Source: Desulfobacteraceae bacterium
Lineage (GTDB): Bacteria; Desulfobacterota; Desulfobacteria; Desulfobacterales; Desulfosalsimonadaceae
Direction of reading: 5' to 3'
Assembly: GCA_024636355.1 (NCBI GenBank)
Contig: JAGXHH010000242.1
Span: 1 to 5,044, forward strand
DNA: 5,044 bases
Below, piece after piece: positions 1-5,011 of this stretch (position 1 is its first letter; each line of letters starts with the position of its first letter). The notes under the pieces were generated by a model that saw nothing but the letters and a program-made list of their open reading frames with translations, was not told the origin of the DNA and did no database searches. The translations under genes and the position numbers were made by a program.

Positions 1-9
1 AAGAGACAG
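1..9. other. Residual Tn5/Nextera mosaic-end adapter tail
   Basis: The first nine bases, AAGAGACAG, are identical to the 3' tail of the 19-bp Tn5 mosaic end used in Nextera libraries. A nine-base match alone would be weak, but the other end of the window carries the complete 33-base adapter in the orientation expected for a fragment end, so untrimmed adapter is the best explanation here too. The bases should not be treated as genomic. They fall at the truncated 3' end of the ferredoxin reading frame and supply the last base of its final visible codon. Confidence 0.8.
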
Positions 10-1238
10 CATTGAATGCAGTCCGATTCCTTGAAGAGAAGCCCGGGGGCGGTCTTGCCGGCGGTTGAAAGCGCTCCGGTGGGGCATATGGACGTACACG
101 CCATGCAGAGCGTGCAGGTTTTCTGGTTGATGATGACGTCACCGTAGGGGGCGCCGGCCGGCAGCGCGACTGTCTGTTTTTCGATTCGATTTCGGGACGC
201 CAGCTGCTCGATGGCCCAGCGGGCCAGCCTGCGTTTCGGCTGATCGAAGTCGGCATTCACGGGCGCGGGCATCAGGGGATTGCCCGGCATCTCTACCGGC
301 AGCTGGAGCGTATCGGCACCCGGTTTCAGCAGCACAACCGCGTTTTCGGGATATCCCAGTGCGGTGATTATCAGCTGCGTCCATTGCACCTGCTTATCGA
401 GCAACTGCATGGTGTGGCCGTTCGTCTCCACTCCCGGAAGAACGATAATCCCGGCTGCACCGATTGCAAGCGTAGCCAGAATCGTTTCGATACCGAGTGC
501 CCCGATCGGTTCGAAGCGGATATCGACTCTGCCGGATGACAAGATTTCATCTGCCGGTGTAAATTCATCTCCAGTTTCATGAAAAATGACAAGCGGCGCC
601 CAAAGGCATTCGGCTGTTTGCGTTGATATGCGATTCAAGGCGCGTTCTACCGTCGGACGGGTTAACTGCAAGGCGCCGCTGGGGCAGGCGGTAACGCAGT
701 TGCCACATCCCCGGCACGACTGGTGGTCTATTTGCGGCATCGGATTGCCGAAATCGATGGCCTGATAAGCGCATGCATCGAGGCAGCGGCGGCAGGCCGA
801 GATCCCGGCGTATCGATGGCCGCAACGCTCGCCGATTATCTGGACAACGTTTACCGTTTCGAATTCCCCGGATCGGTCAAAATGCAGATTCCCGGTCAAC
901 CCGTCGTTTGCGGCCGGTATCCGAGCGGCGGGTATTGCCGGGGCGTTTTCCGTACAGGATTCCGGCCCGGCTTCCGAGGGGCGGGGGCCGCTCCGCAGTT
1001 GCCGCTGGTGCCGCATGTCGGCGGTTTCCACATCTCCGAGCGGGGAGAAGGTCCGAAAGTCAGAATTATAGACATCGAGGCTGTCGGTCGCCCGTCCTTT
1101 TCCCGAGCGAAGGTAGGCGCGGATTTTTTCGGTCGGCGATTCGAGAACAACGTCTTCCGTCTGCCGGTACAATTCCGAAATTCCTGTTGTTTTCGGATGA
1201 TTCCGGACCCCGCTATCGCGCTCGTCGTCATCGGACAT
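10..1238 (-). CDS. Multi-[4Fe-4S] ferredoxin-like protein, formate dehydrogenase-associated type (3' end missing)
   Basis: This is an uninterrupted minus-strand frame of about 409 codons that leaves the window without a stop, so the C-terminus is missing. The start is ATG at 1238, preceded by AGGA seven bases upstream (1246-1249). Residues 1-130 are a variable, polar region with no recognisable motif. Cysteine clusters follow: C139, C149, C152, C156; then C175-x2-C178-x2-C181-x3-C185-P; a central non-cluster domain (about 195-297, with stretches such as GIETILATLAIGAAGIIVLP); then C375-x2-C378-x2-C381-x3-C385-P; and C407-x2-C410 at the contig edge, the beginning of a fourth cluster. The layout, and the LPAGAPYGDV segment before the third cluster, match my memory of large ferredoxin-type proteins encoded beside molybdenum formate dehydrogenase genes in proteobacteria. 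They probably relay electrons or assist enzyme maturation in the cytoplasm. There is no signal peptide or membrane segment. The iron-sulfur assignment is firm; the formate dehydrogenase link is inferred, since no neighbour is visible on that side. Confidence 0.85.
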
Positions 1239-1412
1239 AGTTTTTTCCTGATAGTTGATGTTTGAGAAAAAACGTATCAAAAAAAGAGCACGATGTAATA
1301 GTGGGAGAAAACTTTATTTTATGCTGGAAAGGACCGTATCTCGGGATACATGTGCCCCCAGTTGGGCGATTTTTCGTAATCGTAATCAAAAAAGCAATGA
1401 TAAAAGCCGATC

Positions 1413-1450
1413 CGTGCACGTGCACGAGCACGTGTACGTTCACGTGCACG
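1413..1450. repeat. 38-nt CACGTG-rich imperfect palindrome
   Basis: The tract is built from repeated GTGCACGTGCAC-like units and reads nearly the same on both strands: its two 10-base ends are perfectly complementary, and only a few central positions break the symmetry. It is largely alternating purine-pyrimidine, a composition known to favour cruciform or Z-DNA structure. It lies about 175 bp upstream of the ferredoxin start and about 285 bp before the G/C-tract inverted repeat. I regard it as a dispersed intergenic repeat rather than a specific operator. Confidence 0.7.
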
Positions 1451-1584
1451 AAAACCGATGACATCGCTGCCATTGGGCATAGGATATTACGAAGGAAGCG
1501 CATTGGCTGCGTACCGGAATTCTGACCGGGTTCCCGTTCACAGGGAGTGTTTGTTGGGTGAAAAGTTATTTATCTTGAATCGCA

Positions 1585-1636
1585 CCGGAAGCCGGAGCTT
1601 CCGGAAACCGGGTTCCCAATCCAGAGCTTGGGAACC
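1585..1636. repeat. Tandem pair of REP-like hairpins
   Basis: Two adjacent stem-loops share an AGCTT core. The first (1585-1604) has 8-bp arms CCGGAAGC/GCTTCCGG around a CGGA tetraloop. The second (1611-1636) has 9-bp arms GGTTCCCAA/TTGGGAACC around an 8-base loop. There is no T-tract after either stem on either strand, so they are not typical intrinsic terminators. The pairing of a CCGGAAGC hairpin with a GTTCCCAA hairpin resembles short palindromic intergenic repeats seen at many copies in other bacterial genomes; this is from memory and cannot be verified from one copy. Confidence 0.65.
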
Positions 1637-1734
1637 AGAGGGAAAAGCCGGTGACATCATGATCTTCATCTGCTACAATCTGGTCATTGCCCTGCGAGAG
1701 GACTGGGAAGGGAAGTAGAAATGCAGAAATTGGT

Positions 1735-1831
1735 AACACCCCCCTAACCCCCCTCAAGGGGGGAATCCCCTTCGATATGCTTTGGGGGTTGGCGAAGCCG
1801 AATCCCCCCTTGAGGGGGGCAGGGGGGTGTT
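1735..1831. repeat. 97-nt inverted repeat with poly-C/poly-G arms (MITE-like)
   Basis: The arms at 1735-1766 and 1801-1831 are inverted copies of one another. They differ mainly by TAA versus TG after the first C-tract, plus a mismatch near the inner end. Each arm also contains its own hairpin, CCCCCC-TCAA-GGGGGG or its complement CCCCCC-TTGA-GGGGGG. The 34-nt spacer (1767-1800) adds an inner CTTCG/CGAAG stem, so the whole element can fold as one long hairpin. No transposase gene or clear target-site duplication is seen. Short non-coding elements of this kind are typical of dispersed repeats mobilised in trans, which is an inference here. Confidence 0.75.
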
Positions 1832-2003
1832 GCCCAAGGTCGCTGCTTTTTTCAAAAAGCTAAACACATATAGAGCTTTTAATGACAGAGGACACAGAGA
1901 AAAGGCTTCCCTGTGCATGGAAACCCGATCAAATTTCCGGTACGTAGCCGATGCGCTTCCTGCGTCAGCTCATCCTATGATAAATGGCGCCGATCTAAGT
2001 GTT
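1832..2003. other. Intergenic segment with CACAGAG-type repeat tract
   Basis: No gene is supported. A low-complexity GACAGAGGACACAGAGA tract lies at about 1884-1900 and resembles the CACAGAACTACAAAGACAGAGA tract at 2359-2380. Each tract lies upstream, in the same orientation, of a CATGAAGNN inverted repeat. A short GCTTTT/AAAAGC hairpin sits near 1845-1860. Otherwise I see nothing interpretable. Confidence 0.5.
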
Positions 2004-2088
2004 ACCATGAAGATCATGAAGAAAAGCACACATAAGTTGAAAGTCTTATGTCTTTGACCTTCTTCATGCTCTTCATGTCCTTCATGGT
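2004..2088. repeat. CATGAAGNN inverted repeat, copy 1
   Basis: On the left arm CATGAAG occurs at 2006-2012 and 2015-2021. On the right arm its complement CTTCATG occurs at 2062-2068, 2071-2077 and 2080-2086. Units are spaced exactly 9 bases apart within each arm. The outer ACCATGAAG and CTTCATGGT are perfect complements. Between the arms lies an inner CATAAG/CTTATG stem (2031-2050). Because the period is divisible by three, the repeat yields spurious ORFs rich in His-Glu or Phe-Met on either strand. It lies just downstream of the gene remnant at 2109-2342. Confidence 0.75.
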
Positions 2089-2108
2089 GAATGTTTTTGA
2101 ACCGTTTT

Positions 2109-2342
2109 CTACCCCGCAGTCGCCTCTTGTTCAAAATTGGGAAGAATGGCATCAAAATAGGCGTTTCGGATCAGGTTGATCACGGTCTGCCAGGTACTGG
2201 CGTCGGGGTTCTTGAGTTTACCGGAAAAATCGGTTCGGGTGGCGACCTGCTCCCGGGGTTCGTTTTCGAGAAGTTCGGTCATGCCGCCCACAAGCCCCTG
2301 GTATATTTTGTTGAAAAATCCCTTTCCCTCCTCTGCCCGCAA
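2109..2342 (-). pseudogene. C-terminal gene remnant, possibly from an AsmA/DUF748-like protein
   Basis: A minus-strand frame of 77 residues starts from TTG at 2342 and ends at TAG (2109-2111). It has protein-like composition (e.g. LENEPREQVATRTDFSG and VINLIRNAYFDAILP), unlike the repeat-derived frames around it. No ribosome binding site precedes the TTG. Upstream, the frame continues to a TAA at 2384 through the CACAGA repeat, so the native N-terminal part seems to have been replaced by repeat DNA. From memory the segment resembles the extreme C-terminus of large AsmA/DUF748-type envelope proteins; this is tentative. The fragment is bracketed by two CATGAAGNN inverted repeats, consistent with decay or rearrangement at repeats. 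It could instead be a small gene with a weak start, but I consider that less likely. Confidence 0.5.
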
Positions 2343-2402
2343 CCAAACAATTTTAAACCACAGAACTACAAAGACAGAGATTTATTGTTAAGCGGTTTGA
2401 TG

Positions 2403-2480
2403 TACATGAAGGCCATGAAGGACATGAAGGTTTTAAAATTAATAAAGGCCCTTCTTCATGGCCTTCATGATCTTCATGTA
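2403..2480. repeat. CATGAAGNN inverted repeat, copy 2
   Basis: Two 27-bp arms (2403-2429 and 2454-2480) match at 24 of 27 positions and are separated by a 24-nt AT-rich spacer. Each arm carries three CATGAAG units at exact 9-base spacing: 2405, 2414 and 2423 on the left, and complements at 2454, 2463 and 2472 on the right. The three mismatches all fall in the NN positions between units, so the CATGAAG core is fully conserved in every unit. This is a better-preserved relative of the copy at 2004-2088. Confidence 0.8.
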
Positions 2481-2544
2481 AAAACGCTTTTCTTTATGTA
2501 CTCTTACCCGTGCATGCAATCGTGCACAGTATCAAATGTGCTTG

Positions 2545-2590
2545 AAATAAAAATGCCGGTGCCCTCAAAAGTAAGAGGGCACCGGCATTT
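2545..2590 (-). terminator. Intrinsic terminator of the DEAD-box helicase gene
   Basis: A perfect 16-bp stem (2551-2566 with 2575-2590, core GCCGGTGCCCTC) closes an 8-base loop. Read on the minus strand, the stem ends in ATTT and continues TTATTT, giving a U-rich tail. It lies 94 bases beyond the helicase stop codon and is the only strong terminator downstream of it. On the plus strand the stem is followed by A-rich sequence, so termination in that direction is unlikely. The 3' UTR also has a small GCCCGA/TCGGGC hairpin at 2644-2658 with no T-tract. Confidence 0.9.
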
Positions 2591-2683
2591 AAAAATCGTA
2601 TTTTCCTGTCGGCGAAAATAGGTGAGAACCGGGTGCGATCATTGCCCGATATTCGGGCCGCACTCGGATCTCTGTTTTGCTGC

Positions 2684-4000
2684 TTACCGGTTTTTGTTTC
2701 CGGTTCCGGATGCAAAGAAGGGCATCGCCCCGCCGTCCGGTCCGAGGAGCCGGCCGCCCTTATGGGAGACGATCGGTTTTTTTGGCGAAGACGACCGACG
2801 ATCTGTCGGTTTGCGGCCTGCCGGTTTCCGGTTTGCCGGTTTTTGTGCTGCAGGTCGTGCGAATTCGGTTTTCGACCCGGGGGCATCGTAATTGAAATCG
2901 GGCAGGGTCCGGCGTTCAACCTTCGATCCCAGGACCCGGTCGATGGCGCGGACCATCTGCGTGTCTTCGGCGGTGATCATGGTAAAGGCATCGCCGGTGT
3001 GCGCCGCGCGTCCGGTCCGGCCGATGCGGTGGATGTAGGCATCCGGGGTATTGGGGATATCGTAATTGATCACGTGGGACACATTGGCAATATCAATCCC
3101 GCGCGCCGCGATATCGGTGGCGACCAGGATCTGGTAAGTCCCGTTGCGGAAGCCGTTGATGGCATCCTGCCGCCGGTTCTGGGAGAGATTGCCCTGAAGC
3201 GATGCCGTCTTGTATCCGGCCCGGCTCAGCTGCTCGCCGAGGCGCTTGGCCCGGTGCTTGGTCCGGGTGAAAACGAGGACCGAATCGGTCCGGGTCTGCT
3301 GAAGCAGTTTGAGCAGAAGCGGCGTCTTCTGGTTCTGGGTGACAGGGAAAAGCGCATGGGAAACGGTTTCGGCCGGCGCGGAGATCCCCACCTGCACGGT
3401 GATCGGATTGCTCAGGCTTTCACCCGCCAGGTGCCGGATTTCCTGCGGCATGGTGGCTGAAAATAGAAGGCTCTGTCGTTTGGCCGGGATTTGTTTCAGG
3501 ATGCGGCGGATATCGGGCAGAAACCCCATGTCGAACATGTGGTCGGCCTCATCGAGGACCAGCACTTCCAGGGCCGATAGGTTGACCGTTCTCCGGCCGA
3601 TATGGTCCAGGAGCCGGCCGGGACAGGCCACGATGATGTCGGCCCTTTTGGCCGCACTGATCTGCGGGCCGATAGCCACGCCCCCGTAAATGGAGATGCT
3701 CTTTAAGCCGGTCTTTTTCCCTAATACCATGATCGCTTCATGGATCTGTTCGGCCAGTTCCCGGGTGGGGGCCACGATAAGGGCGCGGGTGGTGCCCCGT
3801 TTGCCGTCAATCAGTCGGTTTAAAATCGGCAGCACGAACGCGGCGGTTTTACCGGTACCGGTCTGGGCCAGGCCCATGACGTCTTTTCCGGCCAGGACCG
3901 ACGGGATCGCCTGGGTCTGGATGGGTGTGGGATCTGTGAATCCGGCGGCAGTAACGCCTGCCGCTACAGCGGGATGGAGCTTAAACGTTTGAAAACTCAT
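2684..4000 (-). CDS. rhlE: DEAD-box ATP-dependent RNA helicase, RhlE subfamily
   Basis: A complete 438-residue protein that unwinds short RNA duplexes using ATP; relatives act in ribosome assembly, mRNA turnover and growth in the cold. Visible motifs: Q motif (21-28, FTDPTPIQ), Walker A AQTGTGKT (45-52), Ia PTRELA (78-83), Ib CPGR (126-129, where TPGR is usual), DEAD (150-153), SAT (181-183), IV VLVFTRTKHRA (241-251), V ATDIAARGIDI (294-304) and VI HRIGRTGR (324-331). The MSFQTFKLHP opening and MFDMGFLPDIRR segment match the RhlE subfamily. From about residue 375 the protein becomes a basic, disordered tail with KPxxR units (387-401), typical of the variable RNA-binding tails of this group. 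ATG at 4000 is chosen because AAGAGG lies four bases upstream and alignment with RhlE begins there. An upstream in-frame ATG at 4096 lies in the promoter and would precede the predicted transcription start. The gene appears monocistronic. Confidence 0.95.
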   Translation of the reverse strand: MSFQTFKLHPAVAAGVTAAGFTDPTPIQTQAIPSVLAGKDVMGLAQTGTGKTAAFVLPILNRLIDGKRGTTRALIVAPTRELAEQIHEAIMVLGKKTGLKSISIYGGVAIGPQISAAKRADIIVACPGRLLDHIGRRTVNLSALEVLVLDEADHMFDMGFLPDIRRILKQIPAKRQSLLFSATMPQEIRHLAGESLSNPITVQVGISAPAETVSHALFPVTQNQKTPLLLKLLQQTRTDSVLVFTRTKHRAKRLGEQLSRAGYKTASLQGNLSQNRRQDAINGFRNGTYQILVATDIAARGIDIANVSHVINYDIPNTPDAYIHRIGRTGRAAHTGDAFTMITAEDTQMVRAIDRVLGSKVERRTLPDFNYDAPGSKTEFARPAAQKPANRKPAGRKPTDRRSSSPKKPIVSHKGGRLLGPDGGAMPFFASGTGNKNR

Positions 4001-4004
4001 AAAA

Positions 4005-4010
4005 CCTCTT
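4005..4010 (-). promoter_or_regulatory. Shine-Dalgarno site deciding the helicase start
   Basis: On the minus strand AAGAGG precedes the ATG at 4000 with a four-base TTTT gap. It begins 14 bases after the T-run of the leader terminator, so read-through transcripts carry an intact ribosome binding site whereas attenuated transcripts lack it. It supports the 4000 start over the upstream in-frame ATG. Confidence 0.85.
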
Positions 4011-4024
4011 TTGTAATTGGGTAT

Positions 4025-4054
4025 AAAAAAAGCCCCGGAATTGTTCCGGAGCTT
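4025..4054 (-). terminator. Intrinsic terminator in the helicase 5' leader (putative attenuator)
   Basis: Read on the minus strand, AAGCTCCGGAA pairs with TTCCGGGGCTT (one U-G wobble) around a three-base CAA loop, followed directly by a run of seven T. This is a textbook intrinsic terminator. It lies between the predicted promoter (4096-4124) and the helicase start codon, 24 bases before the ATG, so transcripts from that promoter must pass it to reach the gene. No ATG-initiated leader peptide lies in the leader. An alternative role, ending a transcript from further upstream on the minus strand, is less likely because no minus-strand gene is seen there. Confidence 0.85.
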
Positions 4055-4095
4055 ACGATGTTCGTTAATTGTCCAGGAAAAACTACGATGTTGCA

Positions 4096-4124
4096 ATGAT
4101 ACGGACTGAACTGGTGAATGTCAA
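4096..4124 (-). promoter_or_regulatory. Sigma70-type promoter of the helicase gene
   Basis: On the minus strand a perfect -35 box TTGACA (4124-4119) is separated by exactly 17 bases from a -10 box TATCAT (4101-4096; five of six consensus positions). Transcription would start near 4089, giving a leader of about 89 nt before the ATG at 4000. It is the best promoter in the window. Confidence 0.85.
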
Positions 4125-4388
4125 CCTGAATCTTCGAATATGTATAAAATACCGGCTACTGTTCCGATCATCCGATCGGTTTTGATCATACATACAGTAC
4201 GGTCGTCCCGCCGATGTCAATGCGCCGGAGAACACCTATTTCATAATACCGGATCAAAAGGCATCTGCCGGTCGCCAATGCAAGCGTCTCCGCCTCGGGT
4301 AGAAAGCCGGCATTCCAATCGAATTGTTATTACCGTTTCTTTCCGCTTGTTTGCGCAAAGCGCATCATTCGCCTATCTTTTAAATGAA

Positions 4389-4420
4389 ACCAGTTTGTTA
4401 TGGCAAACTGGTCGTTTTTT
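4389..4420 (+). terminator. Orphan plus-strand intrinsic terminator
   Basis: Nine-base-pair arms ACCAGTTTG (4389-4397) and CAAACTGGT (4404-4412) enclose a six-base loop and are followed by CG and six T (4415-4420). The T-run is on the plus strand only; on the minus strand the tail is a weaker TTTCATTT. No plus-strand gene lies upstream in this window, so the transcript it ends is unknown. Confidence 0.75.
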
Positions 4421-4587
4421 GCGGATGATTTAAGCGGCATATGAGCCCGGTAAGCGATGAACCGGCGCCGGGTAGTGCGTCATGAATTTTTTTTGCACTT
4501 CAAAACTCCTATAAACATTAAAGATTCGGCTTTTCATAGACTATTTTTATCCATTGGGCGGTTGACAAGCAGCAGTTACCTATGAAA

Positions 4588-4598
4588 TGGTAGTACCA
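4588..4598. promoter_or_regulatory. FadR-family-type operator palindrome TGGT-AGT-ACCA
   Basis: TGGTAGTACCA is a perfect inverted repeat with a three-base centre, in an AATGGTAGTACCAAT context. FadR-subfamily GntR regulators such as PdhR and LldR are known to bind sites of the form TGGTNNNACCA. The encoded regulator at 4753 belongs to this subfamily, and the site lies about 155 bases upstream of its start and 20 bases downstream of a TTGACA box (4562-4567). Autoregulation is an inference. Confidence 0.6.
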
Positions 4599-4752
4599 AT
4601 CTCGCCGATGACCTTGGGTAATTAATAGAAACGCCCTATTTAAAGCAGCCGTCATTGTTCATTAATTAACATTGAAAGCGCACAAAAATAAACAAGTGTT
4701 TCAGCGCTTGTGGCGGGATTAAGTCGGACCATTCAAGTGGAGTAAAGGAAAC

Positions 4753-5011
4753 ATGAACGAAAATGCAAATGCCATCTTCAGTCCCGCACAGGTCGGCAGG
4801 GCTGGTGAAGATATCGCCCTGCAGATCGAGGCGGCCATTGTCGGCGGGAAGATCGACCCGGGCGGACGGCTGCCCAGCGAGCGCGAGTTGCAGGTGCAGT
4901 TCCATACGGGTCGGGGCGTGATCCGGGAGGCCCTGGGCGCGCTGAAACAAAAGGGGCTGATCGAGATCCGGAAGGGCGCCAAAGGCGGGGCGTTCGTCAA
5001 ACGGATTGAGA
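4753..5011 (+). CDS. GntR-family transcriptional regulator, FadR subfamily (N-terminal part)
   Basis: Eighty-six codons from ATG at 4753 are visible before the adapter; the ligand-binding domain (FCD in most relatives) and the stop are missing. AAAGGA (4744-4749) and GGAG (4739-4742) lie upstream as possible ribosome binding sites. The visible protein is a winged helix-turn-helix: EDIALQIEAAIVGGKI (19-34), then PGGRLPSERELQVQF (36-50, helix 2), then TGRGVIREALGALKQKGLIEI (52-72, recognition helix and beyond), with the wing GAKGGAFV at 75-82. The LPSERELxxxF...REAL pattern is diagnostic of the GntR family, and this version fits the FadR subgroup, whose members sense small organic acids or acyl-CoAs and usually repress. 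The effector cannot be told without the C-terminal domain. It is divergent from the helicase gene, and its regulated genes are probably off the right edge. Confidence 0.9.

Larger units (their letters stand above)
1250..1734. other. Non-coding intergenic region with small hairpins and a CACGTG palindrome
   Basis: No convincing gene is present. The short open frames here are repeat translations (for example an alternating V-H peptide from the CACGTG tract) without ribosome binding sites. The region includes the upstream side of the ferredoxin gene, but I found no good -35/-10 pair for it. It also holds a small perfect hairpin with GTATC/GATAC arms around TCGG (1336-1349), a short run of CGTAATCGTAATC near 1375-1387, and the two repeat structures listed separately. 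Confidence 0.6.
4125..4752. other. Divergent intergenic region between helicase and GntR-type regulator
   Basis: About 630 bases with no convincing gene. The longest plus-strand frame (4140-4433) has no ribosome binding site or protein-like features and runs through the terminator at 4389-4420. The region holds that orphan terminator, a T8 run (4487-4494) after a GC-rich palindrome but too far from it to be a terminator, a lone TTGACA at 4562-4567 without a well-placed -10, an operator-like palindrome (4588-4598) and a small hairpin ACAAGTG/CGCTTGT at 4692-4711 in the regulator's 5' UTR. Confidence 0.6.

Noticed and set aside
723..1265. 180-residue plus-strand frame and its overlapping neighbours
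   Set aside because: They are antisense to the ferredoxin gene, which has cysteine motifs and a ribosome binding site. They show no recognisable features.
1255..1525. Short plus-strand frames with HVHEHVYVHVH-type or TCTSTCTFTCT-type peptides
   Set aside because: They are translations of the CACGTG-rich palindrome and have no ribosome binding site.
1782..2155. Frames encoding ESPLEGGRGVL and HHEGHEEHEE-like peptides
   Set aside because: These are repeat-derived peptides from the G/C-tract inverted repeat and the CATGAAGNN repeat.
2004..2480. CRISPR array
   Set aside because: The repeated unit is only 7 nt with a 9-nt period and inverted arms. There are no spacers of uniform length and no cas genes.
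2633..3460. 275-residue plus-strand frame
   Set aside because: It lies antisense to the helicase gene, whose motifs are unmistakable; it is a shadow of a GC-rich coding region.
4001..4096. 32-residue N-terminal extension of the helicase from ATG at 4096
   Set aside because: That ATG overlaps the -10 box, lies upstream of the predicted transcription start, lacks a ribosome binding site, and the extension would translate through the leader terminator. RhlE-type proteins begin at MSF.
4140..4433. 97-residue plus-strand frame
   Set aside because: It has no ribosome binding site, a composition unlike a folded protein, and reads through the intrinsic terminator at 4389-4420.
4444..4494. Terminator formed by the CCGGCGCCGG palindrome and a T8 run
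   Set aside because: The T-run begins 14 bases after the stem, too far for intrinsic termination.
4562..4590. Promoter for the GntR-family gene from TTGACA at 4562
   Set aside because: No acceptable -10 box is found at 16-18 bases; TATGAA at 13 bases is too close. Kept only as a lone -35-like box.
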